From Bacteroidales bacterium (GTDB lineage: Bacteria > Bacteroidota > Bacteroidia > Bacteroidales > Muribaculaceae), in contig JAAVFS010000005.1 of NCBI GenBank assembly GCA_014800605.1, forward strand, positions 1 through 46,966: a DNA stretch of 46,966 nt, written 5' to 3'. Shown in pieces: positions 7,463-19,200 of the stretch. The translations under genes and the position numbers were made by a program. Position 1 is the stretch's first letter, and each line of letters opens with the position of its first letter. The notes below the pieces were generated by a model. The model did no database searches and was not told the origin of the DNA. It saw only the letters and a program-made list of their open reading frames with translations.

Positions 7463-8851
7463 ATGAAACGTACAAAAATAGTCGATATCTTTGACCCGGC
7501 GCTCATCGGCAGCGATGTCAGCGTCAAGGGTTGGGTGCGTACCCGCCGCGGTAACAAGCACGTGCAGTTTGTGGCGCTTAACGATGGCTCAACAATCAAG
7601 AATATCCAGATAGTATTCGATATGGCCCGCTTCACCGACGAGCAGCTCAAGCCCGTCACCACCGGGTCGGCAATCCATGTGACCGGCAAACTTGTAGAGT
7701 CAATGGGTAAAGGCCAGACCTGCGAGGTTCAGGCTGACACACTCGAGGTCTACGGCACAGCCGATCCCGAGGTATATCCCCTGCAGAAGAAGGGCCACAC
7801 TCTGGAGTTCCTCCGAGAGAAGGCTCACCTGCGTCCCCGCACCAACACATTCGGCGCAGTGCTCCGCATCCGCTCGGCTCTCGCCATGGCTATCCACACC
7901 TTCTTCCAGGAGCGCGGATTCTTCTATCTCCACACTCCGCTGATCACAGCGAGCGATGCTGAGGGCGCAGGTGCAATGTTCCAGGTGACAACTCTTGATC
8001 TCAACGATCTGCCCCGCACTGAGGATGGCAAGATCGACTATTCAAGCGACTTCTTCGGCAAGCACACTTCGCTGACTGTTTCGGGTCAGCTCGAGGGCGA
8101 GCTCGGAGCTACAGCTCTCGGAGCCATCTACACCTTCGGCCCGACATTCCGCGCCGAAAACTCCAACACTCCCCGCCACCTGGCCGAGTTCTGGATGATC
8201 GAGCCTGAAGTAGCTTTCTTCGACATCAAGGACAACATGGATCTGGCAGAAGACTTCATCAAGTATTGCGTCAAGTATGCACTCGACCACTGCCGCGATG
8301 ATATCGAGTTCCTCTCTCAGATGTATGACGAGAACCTGATCGCGCGTCTTGAGTCAGTACTCAAGGATGAGTTTGTCCGCCTCAGCTACTCTGACGGTAT
8401 CAAGATCCTCGAGGAGTCAGGCAAGAAGTTTGAGTTCCCCGTCTACTGGGGCGCCGACCTCTCAAGTGAGCATGAGCGCTACCTTGTGGAAGAACATTTC
8501 AAGCGCCCTGTCATCCTGACCGACTACCCGAAGGAGATCAAGGCCTTCTACATGAAGCAGAACGAGGACGGCAAGACCGTTCGCGCTATGGACGTGCTCT
8601 TCCCCCAGATCGGCGAGATCATCGGCGGCTCAGAGCGTGAAGAAAGCTATGAGAAGCTGTCGCAGCGTATCGAGGATCTTGGCATCCCGATGAAGGACAT
8701 GTGGTGGTATCTCGACACACGCCGTTTCGGCACCGTGCCTCACTCAGGCTTCGGTCTCGGCTTCGAGCGTCTCGTGCTCTTCGTGACCGGCATGACCAAC
8801 ATCCGCGATGTGATCCCCTTCCCCCGTACTCCCGGCAACGCTGAATTCTAA
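7463..8851 (+). CDS. asnS: Asparagine--tRNA ligase
   Basis: Class IIb aminoacyl-tRNA synthetase charging tRNA-Asn. An N-terminal OB fold (about residues 15-115, [16 protein letters not shown]) binds the anticodon. The catalytic core carries motif 2 in [20 protein letters not shown] (about 225-244) and motif 3 in [12 protein letters not shown] near 430-441. The length of 462 residues is typical. The N in FRAENSNT and the absence of an Asp-type insertion favour AsnRS over AspRS. An intrinsic terminator follows at 8874. Confidence 0.97.
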   Translation: MKRTKIVDIFDPALIGSDVSVKGWVRTRRGNKHVQFVALNDGSTIKNIQIVFDMARFTDEQLKPVTTGSAIHVTGKLVESMGKGQTCEVQADTLEVYGTADPEVYPLQKKGHTLEFLREKAHLRPRTNTFGAVLRIRSALAMAIHTFFQERGFFYLHTPLITASDAEGAGAMFQVTTLDLNDLPRTEDGKIDYSSDFFGKHTSLTVSGQLEGELGATALGAIYTFGPTFRAENSNTPRHLAEFWMIEPEVAFFDIKDNMDLAEDFIKYCVKYALDHCRDDIEFLSQMYDENLIARLESVLKDEFVRLSYSDGIKILEESGKKFEFPVYWGADLSSEHERYLVEEHFKRPVILTDYPKEIKAFYMKQNEDGKTVRAMDVLFPQIGEIIGGSEREESYEKLSQRIEDLGIPMKDMWWYLDTRRFGTVPHSGFGLGFERLVLFVTGMTNIRDVIPFPRTPGNAEF

Positions 8852-8873
8852 TCTTTGGATTAAGATATATAGA

Positions 8874-8907
8874 AAGACCGACTCTCATCAGAGGGCCGGT
8901 CTTTTTG
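8874..8907. terminator. Terminator between convergent genes
   Basis: AAGACCG (8874-8880) pairs with CGGTCTT (8897-8903), with a T run to 8906. It lies between asnS and the minus-strand SDR gene. The complementary strand has the stem too, but only a short T stretch. Confidence 0.7.
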
Positions 8908-8929
8908 TGTTATTTCGGGAGGGATGGAC

Positions 8930-9847
8930 CTACAGGCTGGAGGCGTCGTAGACGTGGCTGGTCAGATAGTCGGTCACGTCGGCAGGATGCCAGTCGGGGA
9001 GCGCCTCGCGGAGTTTGGTTGAGTCGTAGGTGAGGGTCGAGGTCTGCAGCTGCAGGCGCTTGGTGTTGTAGACCGTGATGGGTAGCCAGTCGCCGATGCG
9101 GGCTATGAGTTTCATCCTTTTGGCCGGGAGCGAGTAGATGCGTTTGCGGTTGAGGCGGGAGCTTAGCGCTTCGGCAAGATCATGGCGTGTAGGGTCGATG
9201 CCGTCGGTGATATTGTAGATGCCCTCGCTGCCAAGGAGCATGACAGCTGCCGAGGCAAGATCTGTGGCGTGGACGACGCTCATGCGCGACTCGTCGCCGA
9301 TGACATGGCGATAGGTAGCGCGGTAGATGCGATTGACCATAGTACGGAGCTCACCGCCCATCCCGGTGCCCACCACGGGTGCCGGACGGAGTATTGCGAG
9401 CTTGACGGCGTGGGTGGCGCACCACTCGGTCAGTCGCTTTTCGACTGCGAGCTTTGCACGGTCAAAGTCGGTAAGTGGAGCGGGAGCTGTCGCTTCGGAG
9501 ACGTTCTCGCCGGAGGTCTTGCCGTAGACGCCGACAGTCGAGATATAAATCATGGCGCACGGAGCGTGGGGCTCGAGTGATCTTATCAGATTGTCGGCCA
9601 TCGGCATCAGTTTGTCAGCTGCGAGTTGCGACGAGTCGGTAGCGTCGGTGTATATCACATACTCCATCTTGGCCGGTAGCGTGATGCTCCCGGAGGTGAG
9701 GTCGACGGGGATCCCTGCGAGCGGACCGTCGCCGAGCATCCATATCTGAGTTTCCTCGCCGAAGGAGTCGCGGGCGGCCCTAAACATGTAGGGACTCACG
9801 AAGTCGTGAGTCCCTGCTATAAGGATATTTTCTACGGTAGAGTCCAT
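8930..9847 (-). CDS. NAD(P)-binding SDR-like protein, degenerate epimerase
   Basis: A 305-residue protein of the extended SDR (nucleotide-sugar epimerase) type. The fold is visible in the order IYISTVGVYG (about 100-109), then the TDFDRAKLAVEK segment (about 127-138), ILRPAPVVG (about 152-160) and YNITDG (about 212-217). Two hallmarks are altered. The glycine-rich cofactor loop near residue 11 reads AGTHDFVS instead of GxxGxxG. The catalytic Tyr of YxxxK is Phe (FDRAK). Enzyme activity is thus doubtful, and it may bind a nucleotide or act as a structural protein. Its ATG overlaps the stop of the upstream lipoprotein gene by one base (TAATG), pointing to translational coupling. Confidence 0.75.
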   Translation of the reverse strand: MDSTVENILIAGTHDFVSPYMFRAARDSFGEETQIWMLGDGPLAGIPVDLTSGSITLPAKMEYVIYTDATDSSQLAADKLMPMADNLIRSLEPHAPCAMIYISTVGVYGKTSGENVSEATAPAPLTDFDRAKLAVEKRLTEWCATHAVKLAILRPAPVVGTGMGGELRTMVNRIYRATYRHVIGDESRMSVVHATDLASAAVMLLGSEGIYNITDGIDPTRHDLAEALSSRLNRKRIYSLPAKRMKLIARIGDWLPITVYNTKRLQLQTSTLTYDSTKLREALPDWHPADVTDYLTSHVYDASSL

Positions 9848-10719
9848 TAGTTCTGTACTGCTTTCGGGGGGAATACATCAAGCTGTGCTGACACGCGATA
9901 CTGGCCTTTGACCTTTTCGGTATCGATGGTGCAGGTAAACTGGATAGCCACGGGGCCGCCGTAGTTGCCTGAGACGGTAAGATCTGAAATCTTGTAAGAG
10001 GGGAAGGGGACATTGTTGATCTTCGGAATGACCTCATCGGCTTTCATCGTGAAGTGGTTCTGTGCGAAGGTTACGGGGATGGTTTCGAATGTCATAGACA
10101 TACCGGGCATGTTCTCGGCAAACTTGGCATTGACGAGGCCGATGTTGGCTACTTTCTTTTCGGGATCGAAGCCGAAACCGTAGAATGAAGTCTGAGCGGT
10201 GTTGGTGTATGACTTGTTATCCTGGTCAATAACGACGGTGTTGCCCCAGTAGTAGGCGGGAGAGAAGATGGTGCGCACGCTGTATTTGCTGTCGACATCG
10301 TAGGAGAGGACGAGCAGGTTGTATGACTGACCGTTGAGATAGCGGACGTATAGCTTCATGTCAAAGCTGGTCACCATGTGGGTCTGGCCGTTGACAACGG
10401 AGGTGAAGGCGGGAACGTTGACTCTCTGCGAGCCGTCTTCTCCGATTGTAGCGATGCGGTCGGGGAGGCTTATGTTGATGTAGCCTGCGCCGGGAAGTTC
10501 GAGGTTGTTGATGTCGATGGTCAGACGGCCGGTATTGGCGTCGGTCTTGACCTTGAGGGTAGAGCTGGTCGACAGGACTGAGTTAGAGGTCGTATTGTCG
10601 GTGACAAGGTCAAAAGTGAAGGATGAATAATCCTGAGTAAAGACATTGGTCGACTCGCCGAGGCACGAGGTGAGGGTGAGGCCTATGATAGTGGCGATAA
10701 GATAGTTGATAAGTTTCAT
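9847..10719 (-). CDS. Lipoprotein of unknown function
   Basis: A 290-residue protein with a lipoprotein signal peptide: hydrophobic residues 4-17, then LTSC with Cys19 as lipidation site. The mature part is rich in beta-strand-like alternation, Ser/Thr and aromatic residues, with no motif I recognise. It lies 51 bases after the TonB-dependent receptor gene and overlaps the following SDR gene by one base. This resembles the receptor-plus-surface-lipoprotein pairs of Bacteroidetes uptake systems, although it is not SusD-like (too short, not helical). A role in binding the receptor's ligand is inference. Confidence 0.75.
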   Translation of the reverse strand: MKLINYLIATIIGLTLTSCLGESTNVFTQDYSSFTFDLVTDNTTSNSVLSTSSTLKVKTDANTGRLTIDINNLELPGAGYINISLPDRIATIGEDGSQRVNVPAFTSVVNGQTHMVTSFDMKLYVRYLNGQSYNLLVLSYDVDSKYSVRTIFSPAYYWGNTVVIDQDNKSYTNTAQTSFYGFGFDPEKKVANIGLVNAKFAENMPGMSMTFETIPVTFAQNHFTMKADEVIPKINNVPFPSYKISDLTVSGNYGGPVAIQFTCTIDTEKVKGQYRVSAQLDVFPPKAVQN

Positions 10720-10770
10720 TGATTTATAGTATGATTGATTTATGTTTATAACGTATTAATCTCGAATTTA

Positions 10771-13038
10771 TTATCTGTCGGCGATGTCGATGTCGATGCG
10801 GAGTGTGGCGCCGGCTCGGAATGGAAGGCCACGCTGCACGAATTCGTTGCCCATCGACTTGAAGTAGAATGTAGAGTAGTGGACGGAGTTGACATTTTCG
10901 GCCCAGATGCGTAGCTGGAATATGCCGCTCGTAGCCATAGCCGAGAGGTTGATGGGGGCGTAGAATGACTGGCGGGCAGTGTTGGTCTCATTCCAGTAGA
11001 TTGGTCCGATGCCACGCAGGGAGGCCATGCACTCGAAGGAGTCGAGCCATCCGTCGTTGAAGTCGGTGTGATAGCGCAGGGCGGCGAAGGCGGTATTGAT
11101 CGGAGCGTAGGGGAGGAACTTGTCCGAATAGTCGTTGATGCCATCGTCGTAGTGGCGGAATCGGGCGTCGGCGTGCCCCCAGGTGGCGGTAAGGTCTAAG
11201 TGACGCGATATCTGCCAGGCGGCTGTCAGCTCGGCGCCGATGCTGCGGGTCTTGCCGGCATTAGTCATGATGCGGCCTGTCGTCGAGCCATCGGGGAAGC
11301 GGGTCAGCTGCTGGTCGCGGCAGTCGATATAAAATAGTGTGGCGTCGAGGTTGAGCTTACCGTCAAAGAGAGTCAGATGGGAGCCGATTTCGTAGTTGTA
11401 GCTTTTCTCGGGTCGATAGCTGATGATTTCGTCGGCATTATACAGCTCGCTCATACCCATGGTGGCCATTAGTTTCTGCTGAAGAAAGTCGCTGAACATC
11501 TGGGTGTTGTAGCCGCCCGACTTGTGGCCTTTGGCAAATGATGCATAGACGTTGCCGAGACGGTCGGGGAGGGCATAGACGGCTGACAGGCGGGGAAGGA
11601 GCTCGACGTAGGTGTGGCTGAGTCGGCCGGTCTCGTCGAGGTCGACCTTCTCATTGCGGAATATCGAGGGGATCTCGTGAGTCATGTCCCAGATCGTGTA
11701 GCTTGTAGAGGTGAAGCTGTGGTAGTCGATCTCTGGGCGCTCTATCTCCAGTCGCAGGGCTGCGGTGAATGTCCAGTTGCGCCATCGATAGTTGCTGCTG
11801 TGGTAGAGTCCGATCCCTTTGTAGGGAAGCGAAAACTCGCTGTTGAGCACAAAGCTGTCGTCGTCCCACTTGATCGGGTAGTAGGGGTTGACCTGATTGC
11901 GGTGGTCTTCGATCAGGCGTGCGATGCCGGTGGGAAGGAATGTGACGGGGGCTGACATCCGCGAGTGGCGTATGAAGCCGTAAACGCCGGTAAGCCAGTC
12001 ATAATGGTCGGAGGTGTGGCTGAGGATGATGTCCTCGGTGACGGCAGTCTCGTGGCGGCGCTGGGTGAGCGTGAAGAAGCTCTCGGGCAGGAAGTCCTGG
12101 TCGAGGGTCATATTGTCGTTGATGTATTGCAGCGATGTGATCGAGGTCAGCGACCAGGCTCCGGAGCGATAGGCGACAGTCAGACCGTCGATGAATGAGT
12201 TGCGACGATAGAAGCAGGTATCGTTGTAGGCGATTGTCGAGGTGGCAAGCGATTCGTAGGCATAGCCGCTCTGGCGGTAGGAGGTGAATCGGCCGGTGTT
12301 TTCGATCGAGAGCGAAGGGCTCGGGCGCCACGCAGCTTTATACCAAGCCGACCAGTTGCGCTCGCGCCCTACATGGCTGCCGTTGTACTGATTGTGATAG
12401 TAGCCGTCCGTGCCGTTGACTGCTGCACCTGCTGCCAATCCCAATCGGCCGCCGCAGAAGGTCTCGTAGGCTCCGACTGATGCTCGGTAGGAGCCGTGGG
12501 ATGCTCCTTCGACTGAGGCTTTGACACCCTGATACTGGAGCGGGGAGAGGGTGGCGACGCTTATCATGCCGCACATCGTGTTGCGACCGTAGAGGGTGCT
12601 CTGCGGGCCGCGGATCATCTCCACCTTAATTATATTGTCGAGGTCGAAGTCGTAGTTGTCCTTGTTGAGTATTGCAACATTGTCGACGGTCAGTCCGACT
12701 GCGGGCTGATCGATACGGGCGCCTATGCCTCGTACGTAGATCGACGAAGTCACTCGTGAGCCGTAGGCCGGGATGTAGAAGTTGGGAGCTACTTCGCTTA
12801 TCTGATGCATGTTGACGATGCCTTGGCGTGATACCTCGGCAGCAGTCACTACCGTAGCAGCCATTGGCTTGTTTCTCAGAGTTCCGATGCCGCTTTTGAC
12901 CGATGTGACTTCGACCTGCGGGAGCGTCAGGATTGTATCGGTGCGTTCGCCCGTGTTCGACAGGGCTATGGGAGCGCCCGACAGGGCCACCAGGGAGGCG
13001 ATAATGAAGCGGTTGTATATTTGATTGATTAGTAGCAT
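10771..13038 (-). CDS. TonB-dependent outer-membrane receptor
   Basis: A 755-residue outer-membrane beta-barrel that imports a ligand using TonB energy. After a signal peptide (about residues 1-28), a TonB-box-like stretch TLPQVEVTSV (about 38-47) leads into the plug domain (about 50-160), with VEMIRGPQSTLYGRNTMCG near 140-158. The rest is a 22-strand-type barrel ending in an aromatic-poor but alternating strand (ATLRIDIDIADR). It lacks the N-terminal carboxypeptidase-like domain of SusC proteins, so it is of the siderophore/heme/vitamin receptor type. The ligand cannot be told. The two genes downstream probably belong to the same operon. A -7 box lies at 13100. Confidence 0.92.
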   Translation of the reverse strand: MLLINQIYNRFIIASLVALSGAPIALSNTGERTDTILTLPQVEVTSVKSGIGTLRNKPMAATVVTAAEVSRQGIVNMHQISEVAPNFYIPAYGSRVTSSIYVRGIGARIDQPAVGLTVDNVAILNKDNYDFDLDNIIKVEMIRGPQSTLYGRNTMCGMISVATLSPLQYQGVKASVEGASHGSYRASVGAYETFCGGRLGLAAGAAVNGTDGYYHNQYNGSHVGRERNWSAWYKAAWRPSPSLSIENTGRFTSYRQSGYAYESLATSTIAYNDTCFYRRNSFIDGLTVAYRSGAWSLTSITSLQYINDNMTLDQDFLPESFFTLTQRRHETAVTEDIILSHTSDHYDWLTGVYGFIRHSRMSAPVTFLPTGIARLIEDHRNQVNPYYPIKWDDDSFVLNSEFSLPYKGIGLYHSSNYRWRNWTFTAALRLEIERPEIDYHSFTSTSYTIWDMTHEIPSIFRNEKVDLDETGRLSHTYVELLPRLSAVYALPDRLGNVYASFAKGHKSGGYNTQMFSDFLQQKLMATMGMSELYNADEIISYRPEKSYNYEIGSHLTLFDGKLNLDATLFYIDCRDQQLTRFPDGSTTGRIMTNAGKTRSIGAELTAAWQISRHLDLTATWGHADARFRHYDDGINDYSDKFLPYAPINTAFAALRYHTDFNDGWLDSFECMASLRGIGPIYWNETNTARQSFYAPINLSAMATSGIFQLRIWAENVNSVHYSTFYFKSMGNEFVQRGLPFRAGATLRIDIDIADR

Positions 13039-13099
13039 TGTGGTGTATCTGCCGATCTGCGGCCAAGCTTAGACAGTAGTGGCAATGTCTAATATTCTA

Positions 13100-13107
13100 C
13101 AAAATTA
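13100..13107 (-). promoter_or_regulatory. -7 box of the TonB receptor operon
   Basis: Minus-strand TAATTTTG. The expected -33 position has no TTTG, so the promoter may need an activator. The leader to the ATG is about 55 bases. Confidence 0.45.
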
Positions 13108-13163
13108 ATCAATCTTGTCGAATAAATCCCCTTTCCGGCCCCTTTTTCCACCGAACAATAAAA

Positions 13164-13194
13164 CAATAGCCCCGAGCTTGCTGCCCGAGGCTAT
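13164..13194 (-). terminator. Terminator of the large secreted protein gene
   Basis: On the minus strand AATAGCC-containing arms (plus 13165-13171 and 13188-13194, 7 bp plus further inner pairs) are followed by GTTTTATTG. It lies 23 bases after the stop of the 2058-codon gene. Confidence 0.6.
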
Positions 13195-13216
13195 TAATAT
13201 TAAGGTGTAGTGTGGA

Positions 13217-16200
13217 TTACTTGAGGACTTTAACGGTGGTCTCGCCTGCGCGGAGGATGTAGACGCCGGGAGCGAGCTCATTGAGAGCTTCGGGAGCGGC
13301 TACATTGGTCTTGAGCTGAACGCCCTGCAGGTTGAAGACATCGACATTGACGTCGCCGGCCATGATTTCGTCGATACCTGTCAGCACGTCGTCATCGGCC
13401 AGTACGAGGTAGTCGGCGGTAGCGCCTGCGATAGCGTCCTTCTTGATGTAGGCGTGGAGACCTTCGACATTGATCGCGTCAGTAGCTTTCGCGAAGCCGT
13501 GGCTGTCAGAGGTCAGCACATAGTCGCCTTCTTCGGGAGTGCTTGCAGAGTAGTTGCCTGAGAGGGCGCCATTGTCGATAGGCATCTCGTCGGTGGTACG
13601 TTTACCGGTGAAGGTACGAATGTCGCCGTTGATCTCTACCGGGGCCTTGGCTGACAGGATGGTCTGGTCGTCAGCGCTTGCTACTACCATCAGGTAGGGC
13701 TTGTTGGCCTCGAGAGTGTTGGCTTCGGTCTTGGTCAGCACCTGATATGTGCCGTTGTAGGAAGAGGCAGTCTTCGCTTCGCCTTCTACGCCGCTGACTG
13801 TGTAGGCCTCAAAGCCGGAGGGGATTTCGGCATCGAAGGGGAGGATGATTGTGCCATAGTCACCACCTTCCATGGTCCACTCTACGGTGTAGTCAGGTTC
13901 TTCGAGGTAGAGGTGTGTAGCCAGAGCGTCCTTGCTTGTCTCGCTGTCGATGTAGGCGTGATAGCGGGGGAGGGGGGTACGGTCGGTGACAGCCTCAAAC
14001 CAATAGCCGGTCTCAGCGTCGCCGGTCAGCACGCGGTCGCCTTTGTCAAGGCTGTTCAGAGTGTTCTGGCCGTTTTCGTCATAGCCCATATCGTCGTCGC
14101 GTGACACGATGACGCCGGTCATCAGGCCCTCAAGTTTGTAGGATGCATCCTCGTTGGTCGGGATACCTGTAAACTGGTAGTAGCCCTCGGTCTGCTCGCC
14201 ATCGTTGATAGCTGAAGCGCGTTTCTTGCTTGACTTGGCAGCTGCGGTACGCTCGATGAGGTAGGGGGTGTTGGCTGTCAGTTTGGTCTTCTCAACGGTG
14301 TTGCCGTCTTCGTCGGTCACTTCCATCGTCTCGGTGACTTCGGTGAGGTTGATGAGCTGATAGGTGTCGCCCTCGGTGTCGCCGAGGATTACGCTCTTGA
14401 GTGTCTCGCTGTCGGCGTCAAAGAGGCGGTAGGCTTTCAGTCCGTCGGGGAGGGGAGCATCGAAGGGGAGGATGAGTGTGCCGTAGTTGTCGGTCTCCAT
14501 TTCCCAGTCGAGATACTGAGTGGGCTCGTAGAAGTAGAAGCCTGTCACGATCTGGCCGTTCTCGATCAGGTCCTTAGCGGGTAGCTCGATGTAGGCGTGG
14601 TAGGCGGGCACTGTCTCGTGGCCGACATTGTTGTCGTCGGCATTCTCGTGGAGCACGAAGCCTACGTTGTCGTCGACCTGAGTGAAGTGGTGCTGGAGCT
14701 GTTCGGCAGGAACTTCAACGAGTGTACCGGTCAGCAGGTTGCCCTCGGGTGAGATTATATCCTCGGAGGTCAGCTGAGTGTAGCCGGTGAAGGTGTAGAC
14801 TCTTGATGCGGGGGTCTCCTCCTCGAGTTCGCCGGCTTTGGCGCGAACCTTGGCGGCAACGGCTGCTGCTTCGGTCTGGTCCTGGATGGCTACGTTCTTG
14901 AGCACATAGGGGACATTAGCGATAAGGCCGTTGTGGGGGCCATCCCATGTCAGGAGTCGGTAGGTGTTGATATCCTCGTCGGCCGGAGTGACGATGCTTG
15001 ATTCCTGAGCCATCTTGATGGTGTAGGCTTCGAGCTGCATCTCGTCGAGAGTCTCTTTGTCGACGGGGAAGGGGAGCATGATAGTGCCGTGGGTGTCAGA
15101 TTCCATCTCCCAGTCGATCTCCATGTAGCGGCTTTCGAGGGTCAGGCGGAAATGGTCGATTTTATACCAGGGACCTACAGCATCAGCTGCAAAATGTTTT
15201 TCCTCGATTGCGCTTGTTGAGGTTGCATAAGTAGGATAAACACCGATTTTCACATCTTTTGATTCAGCCTCTACCGGAACTTCGAATGTGAATGAGTAAT
15301 CATGGAATATGGCTTTAGCTTCCACACCCTCAACGTTCGATTCAGGAATTGTTATAAGTTCCGAGTGTTTTGCATTCGCACCAAGGAAGAAACTGTTTCC
15401 AGCGTCCGATGCAATCTTTACCGTAAGAGTATATCGACCGGATGGGACATTAGGGATTGTCTGCCAAATAGGAGTAGCAGTATCACCTGTCCACGCGTTG
15501 TAGAGGTATGTACCGTCAGTTCCTTCTGTTGTATAAACGCCATTATTGTGACCCGGTGTAACCTGGGCATCAGCGGTCGGTATCATATACGTTTGCCAGC
15601 CGGTGAGGTCGCCGAGTTCGAATGAGTTGTTGGTGATCGCGCCCGACATATCGGCTCCGGTCTCTACCTGAGAGAAGATGAGCGTGCGCAGACGGTCGAA
15701 CAGCTCGGTGATTTCCGCGATACCACTACCGCCGTTCAGCGGGTCATATTTTTCGCTGGTCTCGCCCGCGTCGGGATTGTGCCCGTCAGCAAGATGCTTG
15801 TCAATGAGGTCCTGATAGTCGGAAGAATCCCACTGAGAAGCATACTTTTCCGGTAGTTCGGAAGCAACTGAGTTAGCTTCGTCGATAGCATCGCGCAGGC
15901 GCTTGTAGAAGAAGCAGATTTTGGCGTCGCCCATGCGTGTCAGGCGGAAGTTGTCGACCTTATACCATGCACCTCCGAAATCGTCCCATGACCCGTCGTT
16001 GTTGCAACCGCCTGCAAGGATGGTTATCGACGGAGTGCCTTCAGCAACGTCAAACTGCAGGGACTTTGTTGCACCCTTGTCCTTGTCATCTGCAAGCTGG
16101 AACTGTTCTTTCTGAGAGGCTACGCCTTCCTGACCCTGCACCTCAAGGTAAACATAAGAGTTTTTGTCGTTGGCGAATACAGCGTCCAGACGATAGTGAC

Positions 16201-19200
16201 CGGCCGGGAGATTGTTGATTTTCTGCGAGATTATAGTACCTCGACCACCCTGAGTACCTCCATCGTTCCATGTATTAAACATATAATTACCGTCGACACC
16301 GCTCATTTTGTAGGTATCGTTGCTGTTAGGCATGGCGTCGGTATCGCCCGCTGTTGACTTCAGATTCCAGCCGTAGGTGTTGCCCCACTCGAAGCTGTTG
16401 TTGGCGATGGCGTAGGTGTAGTCAACTTCTTTTGCCTTGCCGGAGGCATCGGTCGTAGGCAGAGCGTAGATAATGGCGCGGAGCGCATCGTAAACCTCCT
16501 CGAATTCCTTCTTGCCGTCGCCTTCGAGAGTGTAATTGTCAATCATAGCCTGATATTTGGCCATCTCTGTGGCGAATTCGCTGCTGTAGCCGTTGAGGGC
16601 TTTGGCGCGGTCGGTAGCCTGGTTGATGGCAAGCTGAAGCATCTCCATGCCCTTGATCGTCTCTACGCCACTAACGCGGGTCAGGTGGAAGTCGTCGGCC
16701 TTATACCAGTCGCCACCCTCCATGGCGAATGCGCCATTTTTGGCACCGGCCACACCGAGCTGGAAGGGCTTGGCATCGGTTACGGGGAAGTTGAGTGTGA
16801 TCTCTGTGAGGATGTTCTTGTCGGTAGCGACTACTGATGAGGTCTTGTCGCCGGCGAAGAGGGAGATCCGGTTGCCGGGATCGCCGGTCACCTTGGCGGT
16901 GAGCTTATAGATACCGGGGGTGAGAGCTACTTCCTGATAGACGGCGTTACCCTCGGGCCAGGTGTTGAAGATATACTCTCCGTCGGGGTTAGAAGTAGCT
17001 TTGTTGGTGTCGGATGCGGGCCAAACGCCACTGTCGAATGCGTAGGCGGTCGGATAGTTCCAGCCGAAGGGGTATCCGCCGGCGATATTGTATCGGCTGT
17101 CCTTGTAGTCGGGGTAGAGCTCGAAGCTCGGGTTGATGAGAGCGTAGGTGTAGTCGGCCGGGATGTCCTTGACCTGAAGAGTTGCCTCGGCAAGGTTCTT
17201 ATAGGTCTTTTTGATTTCACTCCATCCGTCGCCGGCTATGCCCTGCTCGGCCCAGAGGGTCTCCACCTGATTGTTTCGATAGTTGGAGAGTCCGGCTTCG
17301 GCAGCTTTGTTTTTGGCGTCGTCTATGGCAGCCTTCACGCGGTCATACATCTCCAGGTCGGGAATGCCGTCGAGGCCCAGACACTTGATGTTGAAGTTGT
17401 CATAGTAGGCGCCGGTAGCTGATTTTGTAGCTGTCTTTTCTACTTTGATTTCAATCTTATTTGCGTAGGTTCCGTTGTCGGCTACGGCTACGGTAAATTC
17501 GTGAGCGTACTGACCTGCAGCAAGATTTTGTGCAACGGTAGCATTACCGGGATCAGAGTCTACATTAGTCCATGGAGCTTTTGCGTCATTAATGGTGAAT
17601 GAGTGGTTGCCACCTTCGGGGAGGGAGTAGGTCAGAAGTTGATATGTAACCTTATAAGTGCCGGCAGGAAGTCCGGAGATAGTCTGAGAGAGGTTCCAGT
17701 TGCGGCCTGAAGCATTGATTGTTCCTTTGTCGTTGTAAGCCTTCCAGAATGATACGTGCTCAACTCCGTTCGGACGTTCTTTGCCATGTTTTGCATTGTT
17801 ACCCTTGCTGTTGGTCCATGCCTCCTGGTCGGCAAATCCGAAGTCGGGGGCTTTCAGGAGGAATGTCACATCCTTCGGGTTGCTTGAGCTTGCGAAGTAG
17901 AGCTCATGAAGCAGATCTTCCTCTGTGAGGAATTCCCACTGCTGGTTGGGGTCGGTGGGATTGGCGGCTACCGCTGCAACGACGTCGCCGTTGAAGCCTA
18001 CTGCGTTGCCGTCGGCATCGGTTAGATTGTAGACATTGTCCTTGACCTGAGTCAGTGTCCACTGATTCTCGGCCTGGTCCATGAAGTAATTTCCGCCATC
18101 GTAGCGGATCCACTTGTTGTCGTGGGTAGTCTTGAGGGTCCATTTGTCGCCACCCTTGTTGGTGGGGAACACCTTGCTGGGATAGTCGCCCATCACAGCC
18201 TGTGTGGTCCATGCGCCGCCTGCGCGGAGGAACTTGCCGGAGCCAAGGTTGCGCAGGAAGTAGGTCTTGCCTGATACTACTGAGCCCTTTACAGGTGCTT
18301 CGGGGATTTCAATCTCTGAAGTAGAGCCTTCTACCTTGTCGTTGGTGATGACGAATGTACCGACTACGGGATAGTGGTCGGCGATCTGAGAGCCGTCGGC
18401 GTAGGTGAACGAATCGTCGTGGAGGTATCCTTCGCAAGTCAGCTTGCTGTCAGACTTCGCATTGTTGATGTAGAAGATCTTGTCGACGACTTCACCCTTT
18501 TGCTCGCCATACTGGCTGACCATGATCGAGGGGGAGTTGGGCTCGGGATATACACCCTCACGCATAATTTCGACCCACGGGTCCTTGATCTCAAGGTCGG
18601 GATCGGCATTGATGGCGTTGATGAAGTCTTCTTCGATCGGGTCGCGAGTGTAGCGGCAGTTGGTATCGCCAAGGATGATTATCGGGTTGGTGCCCTTGTG
18701 GGCTTTGATGAACTCGGCAAACTGTGTCAGCTGCTTGGCGCGGGCCGCATTGTCGCCCTCGGTGCTGCCGGCCTCCATGTGAGTGATGTAGACATCGACT
18801 ACGAGACCCTCGTCGAGAGTCACCTGATAGAAGCGGAAACCCTTGCGTATCAGGCCGTCGGCTTCATTGTCGGTGTAGCCGTAGTGGTCGTTCCATAGGG
18901 TCCAGTTGCTACCTGCGCTGTTTGTCTTTGTCCCGTCGCCTTCGTTGCCGGGCTGAGGGGTTACGGAATATTTCTTGCGGGTCAGGAGGCATAGGCCGTC
19001 TGTGTTCATGCGGACGCTCTGGCTCAGATAGCCGATCAGCGAGCCGTCAAGGTTGTTCTGCTCGATCTTGCCACGGTGCTTGCTGGCATTGTAATAGGTG
19101 TTTACACCATTCATGATGTAGTCATGATAGTTGAAATCCTCCGAGAGAGCCACGATGTCCCAGAGGTTTTCGCCGATAAGCTCTCCCATACGGGTCGCTC

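Noticed and set aside
18374..18898. 174-codon plus-strand ORF opposite the giant secreted protein gene
   Set aside because: It is the mirror of a strongly biased coding frame, with no start context or recognisable domain.
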